The notes under the pieces were generated by a model that saw only the letters and a program-made list of their open reading frames with translations, was not told where the DNA came from and did no database searches. A stretch of 64,000 nucleotides of DNA from Margaritifera margaritifera (Eukaryota > Mollusca > Bivalvia > Unionida > Margaritiferidae): contig JAQPZY010001625.1 in the NCBI GenBank assembly GCA_029931535.1, forward strand, positions 2,295,001 to 2,359,000, written 5' to 3'. This document shows, piece by piece, positions 36,955-47,239 of this stretch. How positions within the stretch are numbered: position 1 is the stretch's first letter; the number at the start of each line of letters is the position of its first letter. The translations under genes were made by a program, and so were the position numbers.

Positions 36955-38480
36955 TTTAAAACAAGAATCCCTTGAAGGGACTGATGCTCTACCTAGACGA
37001 AAAGAATTTCCAGGAATTCAATATAAGACCATTTCTAACTTTTAACTGCTGAGTATTAAAGCCATCTCTGATATTCTTCAGCAATAGCACAATTTTCAAA
37101 TTAGCTGCTGTGTTGGACGTATTGGATGTCAGATTGGCACCATTTTCATTTTGGAAAAAATATGCATCATTAGATTAGATATTGGATGTACAACTGGCAC
37201 TATTTTCATTTAGGACCAACTAAGTATCATAAGAAGTCTATTGGTGAAAACCGTATGATGATGGGAGGAGTAGAGATAACAACATTTTCAAGACAGCCAC
37301 CATGGTGGCCATATTGAGGGTTAGGCATTTTCATTTAGGACCAAGTAGATACCACAAGAACTCTTCTGATAAAAAAAACCCATGTCAAAATGACTGTCCA
37401 TTTAAGAGGAGAAACTGAAACAAGATTTTCAAAATGGCCACATATTGGATGTTAGATCAGCACCATTTTAATTTAAGATCAACCAAACATTATAATAAGT
37501 ATTTTAGTGAAAACCACATGATGATATGACCATTCATTCAGCAGTAGTGATAAAAAGATTTTCTAGATAGCTGCTGTGGCGTCCATATTGGATGTCAGAT
37601 CAGCACCATTTTCATTTAGGACCAAGCTGATATCATAAGAAGTCTTTTAGTGAAAACCTCAGGTTGATACGACCATCCATTGAGAAGGAGTAGAGATAAC
37701 AATATTTTGAAGATGGTGTGTGGCAGCCATATTGAATGTCAGTTTGGCACCGTGTTCATTTAAGACCAACTGGACAACATAAGAAGTCTTTTGGTGAAAA
37801 CCCCACATTAATATAACTTTCGGTTTAGGAGGAGTTGTGATAAGAAGATTTTCAATATTGCTGCTATGGCAGGCATACTTGACTTCAGACTGGCACTATT
37901 TATATTTCAGACCAACCAGAAGATCATAAGAAGCATTTCAGTGAAAACACCATGTTGATATGACCATCTGTGGCGGATGAGTAGGATAAATATGACCACT
38001 GTGGTGGCCATAACTGACTTCAGATCAGCACCATTTTCATTTAGGACTAACTAGACATCACAAGAAGTCTTTTAGTGAAAAGTCCATGTTGATATGACCA
38101 CCCATTCAGGAGGAGAAGCAATAAAAAGATTTTCAAAATGGCTGCCATGGTGGCCATACTGGACATCAGATTGGAACAATTTTAATTTAGGACCAACTAG
38201 ACATCATAAGAAGTCTTGTAGTGAAAACCTCATGCTGATAGGACCATCAATTCATGACTAGTAGCGGTAAGATTTTCATGATGGCTGCCATGGTGGCCAT
38301 ATTGAACATCAGATCTGTACCATTTTCATAAAGGACCAACTAGACATCATAAGAAATCTTTTAGTAAAAACCCATGTTGATATCACCATCCATTCAGGAG
38401 AAGTAGCAATAACAAGATTTTCTCAAGATGGCTGCTGTGGTGACCATATTGGACATCAGATTAGCACTATTTTCATTTAC
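36955..38480 (+). repeat. Degenerate tandem array, about 145-bp units, about 10 copies
   Basis: Units share GCTGCCATGGTGGCCATATT, GGACATCAGATTGGCACCAT, TTTCATTTAGGACCAACTAG, ACATCATAAGAAGTCTTTTA and GTGAAAACC..ATGTTGATAT, followed by GACCATCCATTCAGGAGGAG. A single related unit occurs at 58.05-58.2 kb. The left end carries CAAGAATCCCTTGAAGGGA, a short stem often seen at starts of such elements. It sits inside a kinase intron, opposite to the gene's strand. Confidence 0.85.
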
Positions 38481-38700
38481 TTTAACCATGACCTTCAAAC
38501 ATTTTTTTTTACCCAAAATCCAAAGACTTCTTTGTTTTGTCAAGAAGAACTTACTCATAAGGTTTGGGGAAGGCATGTGTGGTAGAACTTAAGTTATTGT
38601 GCAGAAAAGAAAATATTAACTGACAGATAGACAGGGCCATAGCATACTACATTCCACCAAAATGTGGGTGAAAACAAAAATTTACCAAAAGCATAGCCAA
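38481..38700 (+). repeat. Interspersed 'GTTATTGTGCAG..TTAACTGACAGATAGACAG' repeat
   Basis: Same family as the copies at 24.15 and 29.7 kb. ACCATGACCTTCAAAC, CCAAAATCCAAAGACTTCTT and GTTATTGTGCAGAAAAGAAA are seen. It directly follows the 145-bp array. Confidence 0.7.
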
Positions 38701-39436
38701 TGTTGATGCCAATGCCAGTCCCCACTGCCTCCAGAATGAGTAATGCCTAGGTCCCCACTATGCTAAAGCAGGCAAGACAAACCAACCATTTTATTTTAGA
38801 ATACTGGCTATTAATATGATTATAGATGTCTATAGGTTATACCTACCCTAGCAATTCAAACAAAAAAAAAATCTTTTTAATTTAGTGCTGCTGCGGAACA
38901 ACTTTTATATTAAGTTACTTTAATCATCATAAAGTAACAACCATGTCCTGTTAACTTTAGTTCCTCTACTAGTATGCTAAATTCCAATGTCTTAAATGCA
39001 CCAGCAATACCACATCTCATTTTGCAGTTTTTAGCTTCAGTTTCATGCTCTCAAAATTTAAAAAACGCAGAATCTGGTAATGCATTAAATGGACCCTCTC
39101 AATTGAAAAACCAGACATTGACTGAAGGTAATAAAATGACCACGCAATAGAACAACTGTGAGTTTGGAATATGCAACAAATACAGTCAAACCTGTGTTTA
39201 ATCAATGCTCAGAGAACCAACTAGATACAGTTGTAAACAGTTGTTATCACCACCAAATGGTTTTTACATACAAGTAAATATGTACTGATTAATGTGTAAA
39301 TAGATACTAGTCTTGAATTTCTTTACACAGGAGCTTGCCATATACACAGTGTCCCAGTTTGGGGAAAGCAAAATTGGGCTTGGTACCACACCCATAATTC
39401 TGAAATTTCCCACCACCAGCACCACCATCTCTGTAC
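38701..39436. other. Kinase intron sequence
   Basis: Contains a lone TACAGTCAAACCTGTG (39181) like the terminal repeat seen at 56192. No complete element was seen. Confidence 0.45.
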
Positions 39437-39686
39437 TAGGGGTGAAATGATTCATCGATATATCGATACTTTTGCCATATCGATACATGTATCGATACAA
39501 GAGGTGAAGAATCAATACAAAACGATATCTACCCTATTTAAGTTACTTTAATCTTCAGCAGTCATGAATAAGTATTAGTCATTTGCCTTTTTATTCTTTA
39601 AGCTGAGAATCGATAATGTATCGTATCATAGGCTGTGTATCATGAATCATATCGATACGCTGCACAGGTGTATCGTTTCACCCATA
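39437..39686. mobile_element. hAT-type MITE, 250 bp, with 8-bp target duplication
   Basis: The left end TAGGGGTGAAATGATTCATC and the reverse complement of the right end (TATGGGTGAAACGATACACC) match at 16 of 20 positions. Perfect 8-bp direct repeats CTCTGTAC flank it (39429-39436 and 39687-39694). An 8-bp duplication and RGGGTGAAAC-type ends are typical of non-autonomous hAT elements. The interior is rich in ATCGATAC motifs that pair with each other. No coding potential. It lies in a kinase intron. Confidence 0.88.
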
Positions 39687-40017
39687 CTCTGTACGTCCTG
39701 CTCCTACATGTATTTTACCCCCCCCCCCATTACAAAACTGCCCCTATTTATCTGCAAGATTTACATCCCTGCTTTAGTTTTTGATACCATGCTTCTTCCA
39801 GATCTGTATGTTCTCTATTTACCATGTACTCTCAGTGTATGATCTGCAATTTAATTTTAATATATACCAATATGGCATGCACTGAGTTGCAAGTTCCCAA
39901 ACATATACCAAAATACATGTTTGCTGAGGAATTATAGGTCAATGATGGTAGTATTTTGAATTAAATTAAAATTGGAATATAGTTTTATTAGGTCTTAGTA
40001 TATTACTAAAAGAATGG

Positions 40018-40437
40018 CCCATTATATGCCAAGCCCTCTACAGGCACTAGTATGGTATGGTTGACTTGGGAAATTATTGACCAACATGTCTCAATGACCT
40101 AGACCTTTTTTCAAGTGAACGTATGTGAATGGCACATTATACACCAAGCCCTGTGTTTAATAGTCCTCTATGTAAGCACTAGTATGGTATGGTATGGTTG
40201 ACTCTGGAAATTATTGACTAACATATCTCAATGAATTTGACCTTTTTCAAGTTAATATATGTGGTCTTGAACTAAACTTAATGTGCAGATTCCATTGTTT
40301 TCTTTTTAGATTTACCATGACTCTGGAAATTATTGACCAACATATCTCAATGAATTTGACCTTTTTCAAGTTAATGTATGTGGTCTTGAACTAAACTTAA
40401 TGTGCAGATTCCATTGTTTTCTTTTTAGATTTACCAT
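40018..40437 (+). repeat. 119-bp tandem duplication plus an older partial copy
   Basis: The unit begins GACTCTGGAAATTATTGAC and ends TTTTTAGATTTACCATG. It occurs at 40200-40318 and 40319-40437 with few differences. Partial older relatives with GGCACTAGTATGGTATGG lie at 40045 and 40176. Confidence 0.9.
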
Positions 40438-40770
40438 GGCTGTGACCATTTTTCTTCTTTCAGTCACAGTGAGTTTGACCTTTGACCTTTTGACTCTAAA
40501 ATCAATATGTTTCTTTCTTACCCAAAGTGTAAGTCATCCACAAACTTTGGTGGTACGCACATGGCCAACAACTGAACTTTTTGTACAGAAACCATTTTTC
40601 TTCTTCCAGTCACAGTAACCTCACTTTTGACCCTTTAACCCCTAAATCAATCGAGTTCTTTCTTACCCAAAGTGTAAGCTATCCACAAAGTTTAGTAACT
40701 GTAGATGGTGGACAACTTGAGTTATTGTGCAGCAGAAGAAATTGGTGACAGATGAATGGATGAATTGCCA
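40438..40770 (+). repeat. Interspersed 'GACCTTTGACC / ATCAATAGG' repeat copies
   Basis: Two units with CAGTCACAGTGAGTTTGACC or CAGTCACAGTAACCTC, AAATCAAT, TTCTTTCTTACCCAAAGTGT and ATCCACAAA, as at 28.4-29.9 kb. Confidence 0.75.
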
Positions 40771-40813
40771 TTTTACAAGAAGTTCATGTGCTTTGTACCC
40801 CTTTTCATGAAGT

Positions 40814-40836
40814 CGGGGGGGGGGGGGGGGGGGGGC
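40814..40836. repeat. Poly(G) tract
   Basis: About 23 consecutive G. Confidence 0.95.
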
Positions 40837-40958
40837 TGGTGCCCCTGCCTATCTCCGTATCTAGCTGGGACACTGAAAAATGTGATCACTATACAAGGTT
40901 TGAATATATATTCCAATTAATAGTGAAGTATGTTGAATGTTAAGTGTTCTGAACTTAC

Positions 40959-41097
40959 GTTCAATGTAGGCTAGAGCCTCTCCAGCTGAGAACCTTTGAT
41001 CTGGAGACCCAGATAGCATTCTAGAAAGAAGATACTGCATTTTCTTGGAACAATCCTTTGGAACGAGGTGTTGTGCAGGCTCATTCCTAACAGCAAG
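40959..41097 (-). CDS. Kinase gene exon: end of kinase domain
   Basis: The 3' splice site TTTCTTCTTCAG precedes 41097, and GTAAGT follows 40959. It is entered in phase 0 and left after one codon base. It encodes residues 255-300 of the partial protein, including LLSRMLSGSPDQRFSAGEAL. Here R289 matches the conserved arginine of kinase subdomain XI, in the usual 'L..ML...P..R.S..E.L' context. It joins in frame to the exons on both sides. Confidence 0.88.
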
Positions 41098-41429
41098 CTG
41101 AAGAAGAAATGGACAGTTGTAACTTAGAACAAGCATTTTAACAAAACAACTATATCTTGTCTACTACAAGCATTATGTACCTCAACTACCCTCCCACCTC
41201 AGTATACTGACTTGAAAAACAAAAAACAATTTGCATAAAATCTTAATGCCAGCATTTAAAAAGATGCCTTCACTGCCGTAAAAATGAAATCTTTGTTATC
41301 TTAATCTGCTTGGAGGTAAGACTGAATTGGCTTACATAGCTTTATTCCCACAGTCCTTAACCATGCATGGTACACAGTCCATAACCATGCATGGTACATT
41401 ATAATTCTACCTAATGCTTCTCATAATTA
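41098..41429. other. Kinase intron sequence
   Basis: Contains a short direct repeat, ACCATGCATGGTACA, near 41360 and 41384. Nothing else was seen. Confidence 0.5.
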
Positions 41430-41740
41430 CAGTGGTCCCTCACTACAAAGCCTCTTAATTATACAACTGCCCCATATAAAAAGCAGGTATGGTCATGAAT
41501 TCCATTAAATTGGGAAAATTTAGATTTGCTACTGCTACTGAAATTTATTTAAAATATTTTACTTGATATTTGTTGTTTGCTTGTTCATAACCAAATATTA
41601 GGGCTTCACACAATTAACTCCCCAGTTTGTGTTCTATGCATTATTATGACACTGACTTGTTGGAATATACCTCACTATAAGATGGCCTGTCTTATAACAT
41701 GGGTCTCTTTTATGAACAGTGTTTTACAGAGGGAGCACTG
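41430..41740 (+). mobile_element. TA-flanked MITE, 311 bp (family CAGTGGTCCCTC)
   Basis: The left end CAGTGGTCCCTCACTA and the inverted right end CAGTGCTCCCTCTGTA are flanked by TA (41428-41429 and 41741-41742). A second, reversed and older copy lies at about 56930-57206 with the same internal order. Non-coding. Confidence 0.85.
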
Positions 41741-42469
41741 TATATAGGTTTTTGCAATGTTTGATCACATTCATTAATCATAAGTTCTGAGGTTGATGTA
41801 ATATCAAGTCCTTCGGATGCTGAAATTTGAAGTCAGTCAGATGTCTTCAATGATTCTTTTGTGCCAATAAAACAATTTTTGGAGTCCTGGTCATAATATG
41901 TTTGAGCATCCACTACCTCACTAATCCAGCTCCCACCCCACCCCACCCCCGCTAAAAAAGAAATGAACATCTTTCAACTTGTTTTTATGTGATATGTTAC
42001 AACATCCACCTCACAAATCCAGTCCTCCCAAACTAAACAAGGCCTAAGCATCTTTTAGCTTATTTTAGAAACACAAGAGTGGTCTCCCCTTGAATAGAGG
42101 AATAGGCACTAAGTCAGACAATTATCAGTTACTACTTAAGTGGATGTGGGCGCTATTCCAGGCATGCATCTGTGGAGAGGGCTTGGGAGAGTGTGTCCAT
42201 TACCCAATTATAATACACTGGGAGAATAGGAAAGAGGTGGAGAGTTATATCCCCTTACCCCAGAGTTAGACCTGGCTCCAGTTTCCTAGTTTATGTCAAG
42301 TGGATACAGACTAGGGCTAGCACATGTCAATGAATGGAAAAAAGTCTTGCAAAAAATGTTCACTCCCTGAAATCCAGTGGAAGAAGAGTAACCCATGTCA
42401 TTACAAAACTGTCACACTAGCTAGGAAGTTTTCTGGTCTTGGGTTAGTTCTTTGTAGACTGAGTGGATA

Positions 42470-42865
42470 ACCCAACAAAGCCGGAGTAGAAATACTGACC
42501 ATTCCTTCTGGGTCGGTCATGAGAGAAACCGAATCATCATGGTGGAACTTCAGAGTGTACTGGTCGATCAATAAAGCATGAATTTCACAGATACTGCCCC
42601 CTGTAGATAGTGACTCGTTAGCAGGTCTTATATGAAAGGTGAATCAGCGAGGCTCTAGACAGAGGTTCAAATCGTGCTTTGTACAACCATTTCAGAACCC
42701 ATGGTAGGTTCCATTTCTGAAAGAGGGCCAAGGCCTTTGGTTGAACAACCTGACGATGGCAAAACATGCCTGAAATCATGAAACGGTAGCCCCTGATTGT
42801 GAACTGAGCCAACTTTTCCTCTAAAAGCAACAGGAGAAAGTTAACTATCTTTGTGGTACTCATGA
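42470..42865 (-). pseudogene. DIRS tyrosine recombinase fragment
   Basis: The minus strand reads LLEEKLAQFTIRGYRFMIS, then WNLPWVLKWLYKA and FEPLSRASLIHLSYKT. Lower down it reads EIHALLIDQYTLKFHHDDS and VSLMTDPEG. The S/T-I-x-GYRS.I, FEPL..ASL..L..KT and SEIHAL...FH.DGSVSL..DP blocks are the hallmarks of DIRS-element recombinases. Stops and frame shifts separate the pieces, and I did not find the C-terminal catalytic R-H-R-Y region. Confidence 0.8.
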
Positions 42866-43139
42866 TTTTAAGAAAGCTGTTTCTCTGCTTGCATCACTGG
42901 TGGAAAACTATCTCTTTCCCCCTTTCCCCTCATAGGTTTCAAAGTGGTGGGCCTCCTTGCTTAAGCAATTATCTCCACCACTTAATCGAAGAAATGTTGC
43001 TGTCTGAGGGCTTGTTTTACATGTGCCAAGTGTGCAGGTTCAGCATTTCTGAGTTGGGATGGCAAACCTGCATGCACTGTTGATTCAGCAGGTGAGACAA
43101 AGGCAGTATTTCTCTAAGAATCTCCACTGCTCAATTCAG

Positions 43140-43650
43140 GAGGTTGTTTAGCAAAGATTTTGCTCATTTGAGGAAGCAATCAGGATTAGTCTGCACTTGG
43201 ATTCCCTCACCTTCTGCAATTTGTATGGGTAAAAAGTGCAGTGGAAAAGACATGCATTGAGACTACTCCAGTTCAGTGAAAATGTGTCAACTGCACAGAC
43301 TTTTGGATTCAGCATGTCTGTGATGTAGTAGGTTTTAATAAGCATTTGTCGATGATGACACCCCTTGAGCAAATTTCAAATGAGAAGGCAGAGGTCTCGA
43401 GACTTGGTTCCCCATTGCCTTCTGATGAAACTGATGACATTCAAGTTGTCAGAAAAAATTAGAATACACTTTCCTGACAGCATCTCCTGCCATGATTAAA
43501 AAGCATTCACTATGGCACTCCAGGAGGCTGATATGCATAGCACACTCCTTCAGGGCCCCAACCCCACCTGGTTGAGGGAGGGCCAGAGGTAGGCTCCCCA
43601 TCCAGTCATGCTGGCATCTGTGAAGATCATGATTTCAGGCAATTGATCCT
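43140..43650 (-). pseudogene. DIRS RNase H and linker fragment
   Basis: The minus strand reads PEIMIFTDASMTGWGAYLW, then ILIFSDNLNVISFIRRQWGT and SRDLCLLI. After that come AVDTFSLNWSSLNA and LQKVRESKCRLILIA. The FTDAS.TGWGA motif contains the first RNase H acid, SDN contains another, and the VDAFS.DWS..AY stretch is typical of the DIRS region between RNase H and the recombinase. In-frame stops are present. Confidence 0.8.
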
Positions 43651-43699
43651 GCAGAGATTACTCACTGTAAGACAGGGAAGGTCATCCCATTTGCTGGGA

Positions 43700-43918
43700 T
43701 TAGACCTTATATAATCCAAACATTGTATCATTTGGGCTAGTAGGCAAACATTGTATCATTTGGGCTAGTAGGCAAACATTGTATCATCTGGGCTAGTAGG
43801 CAAACATTATATCATTTGGGCCAGTAGGCAAACATTGTATCATTTGGGCCAGTAGGCAAACATTGTATCTTTTGGGCCAGTAGGCAAACATTGTATCATT
43901 TGGGCCAGTAGGCAAACT
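43700..43918. repeat. 28-bp tandem array inside the DIRS element, about 7-8 units
   Basis: Units contain AAACATTGTATCATTTGGGC followed by CAGTAGGC or TAGTAGGC. They lie between the reverse-transcriptase end and the RNase H remains of copy A, so they appear to have expanded after the element inserted and decayed. Confidence 0.9.
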
Positions 43919-43929
43919 TTCGGCAGTCA

Positions 43930-44040
43930 CTGAGATAGAAGTGAGATATGCAGAGGGATCCTGAACTGGTGGCAAAAAGTGAGAAGATCCATGGCTGCAC
44001 TTAGCAGACCCAGGAGACAAAGAAATTCCCAAGCTAAAAT
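43930..44040 (-). pseudogene. DIRS reverse-transcriptase end fragment
   Basis: One minus-strand frame reads FLCLLGLLSAAMDLLTFCHQ, matching the 'FLGLLSSAMDLVPL' region that follows the reverse-transcriptase core in DIRS elements. The catalytic YxDD region is not recognisable upstream. Weak similarity continues to about 44400. Confidence 0.6.
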
Positions 44041-44742
44041 TCTATTCTCCGAGCAGATGGGGGGTGGGGGTGCGCACCACCAAGATGATCCTGAATGCAT
44101 GCTTTGGTAGAGATAAACTCAAATCACAGGTTTTGAACTCCATACCCTGATGAATGAAATGCTGGAACAAAATGAGATAGGACTGGACCTTGTTGCCTGT
44201 CGACAAGAAATACTAGTACGAGATGAAACACTAGTGAAACGAGATACCATGTCTTGCTAAAAAAGTTTTCTCACCTTGTGCTTTTGGAGAATTTCACCCA
44301 AGTAGTTCGGAGCCACTAAAGTAGAGGTGATTCTGAAGTAAGACTCAACTCTATTCATGATTCTTGTGAAGACCCAGGTCTCAGTCCTGAACCGCACTGG
44401 AGACTGATCTCTGTTGTCTGTAAATGACTGTTTTGAGTTTTGATCTATAAAAGGTGTGGAGTAAAATCCCAGTGTATTTTTATGTTCTGAACGAACTATA
44501 CCACCTCTTCACGAGTAGATTGTTTCTTTCCTGCAAGAGCTATGGTTTGTCATGTCTGTAATGAAGTGCTGGATTCTTCCCCAACTAGGATATCAAAAAG
44601 GCAGTATGGACATGACATGATTTTCTGCAGAAAGGCTACCGGGGAGAGAAGCTGTGTCTAAACCAGTCCTTTTCTCTCCATCTCTTATGATCACTTGCTC
44701 TGGACCCTTAATGTGCAAGGTTTAAAATGAGGGTTTTCCTGT

Positions 44743-44946
44743 CTAGCCTGCCTCAGAAGGGTCCTTCCTACTTTTCTGGTCCCTCTTGGGGGATGAAGTT
44801 TGTGCTTGGGTCATTGGGTCAGTGTGAGGTTTGCCTCTTTTGGTAGCCTGTTTCCTGACCTTGTTATCTCGCCATGGAACAGGAGGTTGGAAGATGAAGG
44901 TTGAGATCTGAGTATGGCCTTGTAATGGTTTTCCAGTAGCATCCAC
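44743..44946 (-). pseudogene. DIRS gag-like basic segment
   Basis: A 67-codon frame rich in Lys, Arg, Pro and Ser, ending QTSSPKRDQKSRKDPSEAG. Its place just downstream of the terminal-repeat block, and its composition, suggest the C-terminal part of a DIRS ORF1. There is no family motif, so this is inference. Confidence 0.4.
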
Positions 44947-45138
44947 GCTTTGAGCAAAGAATTAACAGGAAAATGGTCCTCTTATGCAGATATTTTGAAA
45001 TGGACCACTTGTTACATTTGTTACACCTTTTTTGTTATTTAGCAAAGCAAGTTTCAAATCTGGGAGCACCCGTTTTAAAGAAAATTGTAACAGGTACAAA
45101 TAGAAAGTAAATTCTTTTGTAGATTATGTTTCTCTGAT

Positions 45139-45407
45139 AATACTTACCTGATCACATTAACATTAGGAGATAACTTTCTGCTTCCTCTGAATCCAGCACT
45201 CCATGAAAGACAAAAACGTTCTTTCAATCTATATAACATATAGACAAAGGGAAGTAACTCTTACAGGTTAACTCCCCTTTATACCCACCAGGTGGCCACC
45301 AGTACCCTGGATGCAACCAGTTTTTACTGGAGCAAAACCGGCAACAGGATGCTCGCATTTCGGGGAAGAGTGAAAGGGATTTTTAGGAATGTGATCAGGT
45401 AAGTATT
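45139..45407. repeat. DIRS terminal-repeat block bounded by 20-bp inverted repeats
   Basis: AATACTTACCTGATCACATT (45139-45158) and its exact reverse complement (45388-45407) bound a segment of about 270 bp. A second inverted pair, AACATTAGGAGA near 45158 and TCTCCTAATGTT near 45563, is nested around it. The block lies exactly between the two DIRS remnants and fits an inverted terminal repeat region of that family. Confidence 0.75.
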
Positions 45408-45639
45408 ATGGGAGAAACTTAATGTACTATAAAATGTTCTTTCTCCATCAAATATATTATGTTAACATTCTGGAAATAGCAAAGAGGAGGAGGAAATGCT
45501 GAGCATCCTACCTCTACCTGTGTTACCCAGTAGGAGCATGCTCACTCTACTGAAGGATGAACTTCTCCTAATGTTAGTTTAGCACAAGAGAAGACAATGT
45601 GTTTAAACATGTGCAAGGGAGATCCCTGCTTGATCCCAC

Positions 45640-46200
45640 ACCAGATTATTGTCCCTTGATTGTGATAGAGGATAACTTCTTGTCTTTGAAGAGAAAGAGA
45701 AAGAAGTTAGTCAGTTGGGGAATGGAGGCGGAGAGTGGTGTGATGTTACTGACATGACACCAGCCGTTGAAACTTTCCATTTCCCCTTGTATGCCTTCAA
45801 AATAGAGGGCCTTCTAGCTGTTGCAATCCTCTCCACAAGTGAAGCTCTCAACTTCTTATTGCACAGGGCATCCCTGATAAGAGCCGACTAAATTATCTGA
45901 CATTATCAGGACCATCTTTCCTTGGATGTGTTCCACCCTGGAATAGGAGGTGTTGAGAATGGCCTTCATTTCCAAGAAGCTGATATGAAGAGCCTTCTCT
46001 TGCAGTGTCCACTTGCCATTGACCGTCACAAAATTCAGTAGTAAGTGTCGTCCCCAACCCAACAAACTGGTGTCTGAACAGATTGTTATTTCTGGTTATT
46101 GGATTTCTAAGGGAATTCCTGCTGCTACCCACTCCCTATCTTGCCATTGAAGAAGGGAGTGCTTGATCTTGGTCAAGATCAGAATATGGTGATATAAACA
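45640..46200 (-). pseudogene. DIRS-like retroelement, copy B, RNase H to recombinase N-terminus
   Basis: The minus strand reads PEITICSDTSLLGWGRHLLL, then KWTLQEKALHISFLEMKAIL and GKMVLIMSDN. Next come RIATARRPSILKAYKGKWKV and LFLFKDKKLSSITIKG. The first part is a DIRS RNase H domain and the last a recombinase N-terminus. The stretch that should separate them is largely missing, so the copy carries an internal deletion as well as frame breaks. Confidence 0.75.
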
Positions 46201-46603
46201 ACAATTGAGAGTTCTATCAGGAAGGGGACGGCGAAACAGGGATGTGTGTGTGTGTGTAAGGGGGGGGAGGGGGAACGAGATTCAGAGACCCTCTAAAATG
46301 ACTTGTATCACCCAATCATTTTCTGGAAATAGGTTTATCCACATCTGACAAATATACCTGCACGCACATGTACACAAATGGACACAAAATATCATTAATG
46401 GTATAAAAGAACAGATAAAAGGAAGTCAGATTAATGATTCAGATTTGTAGCAAAAGAATGCAAAATGCAAATTCTCAAGGAAATGTTTGTGGGTTTTACC
46501 TGGGTTTTTTTTATTGGTTTACCCAAGTAGTCTAAAAAAAAATTAGTGGTCATAGCAGCCTGAAAACCATAGTGGTCTTAATGTTTGGGATTATTGTACT
46601 TAC
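46201..46603. other. Kinase intron sequence
   Basis: Contains a TG run and a G-rich tract near 46240-46275. No element was identified. Confidence 0.5.
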
Positions 46604-46974
46604 ATATTGCAGCAGCTGAAAATCCAGCTTTTGTTTCTCTTTGGCAGGTAAATCATTATAGGAGATTTGACCATGGGTTATCTCATGAAGTAGGACGTGT
46701 CGCTTTTGGAACATGAAAAGCCCGGTTAATCCCAATGCAAAAACATCAACTTTTCCTGTGATCTGTAAATTTCTGTTCCCTACAGGTAACTTTTCAAAGA
46801 AATTTTGATACTGCTTAAACTGCTGTAGGACTTGTCTACATGCCTCTGGGGCCAAATATGCTGGCGTCCAGGCCATTGAATCGACTGGTTCATCTATTGT
46901 GCGGGCAGAACCAAAATCTGTGACTTTAAGTGTGACTGATCCGTTAGGATTTGTACACACACACAAGTTGTCCG
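46604..46974 (-). CDS. Kinase gene exon: catalytic loop end, DFG, APE, DxFxxG
   Basis: TTTTCAG precedes 46974 and GTAAGTACA follows 46604. The exon completes Ser131, encodes residues 132-254 and ends in phase 0. N133 (SDNLCVC) is the metal-binding Asn that follows HHD. D150-F151-G152 is the DFG motif. A172-P173-E174 closes an activation segment of ordinary length that contains Thr and Ser residues (SARTIDEPVDSMAWT). After the APE, about 30 residues are added before DVFALG (D207..G212), where the usual Trp is Phe. This insertion (QVLQQFKQYQNFFEKLP) is longer than in most kinases. All catalytic residues expected in this part are present, so the kinase is probably active. Confidence 0.92.
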
Positions 46975-47239
46975 CTGAAAAAGAGGAAAAACCCTTTTTT
47001 AAAGCTTGCTATTATTTTTTGGCTATTATTTGATGTGAAGAACAAGTTCAAAGGGATTATTTTTTCTTTTCCCTTCCTTCATTCATAGCCAAGTCAAAAT
47101 GGACTGTCAAGATGATGGTCCAACCAATCAATAGAGGAGACCATCTCCATAATTACACTCCACCACCATCACCATCTCTGAACCTCAATCCTTCTTAGCT
47201 GACGGCAACAGGGGAGTTTCGGTAGAAATCTTAGAACTA
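46975..47239. other. Kinase intron sequence
   Basis: Nothing recognised besides a CCACCACCATCACC-type stretch near 47161. Confidence 0.5.

Larger units (their letters stand above)
42440..45138 (-). mobile_element. Decayed DIRS-like retroelement, copy A
   Basis: In minus-strand order the remains are: a basic gag-like segment (44946-44743), traces of reverse transcriptase (about 44400-43930), an RNase H domain (about 43650-43140) and a tyrosine-recombinase segment (about 42865-42470). This domain order, with a tyrosine recombinase instead of an integrase, is diagnostic of DIRS-type elements. All domains carry stops or frameshifts, so the copy is dead. It lies in the same orientation as the kinase gene, inside the intron between 41097 and 46604. 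The block with 20-bp inverted repeats at 45139-45407 is probably its terminal repeat. Confidence 0.8.
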
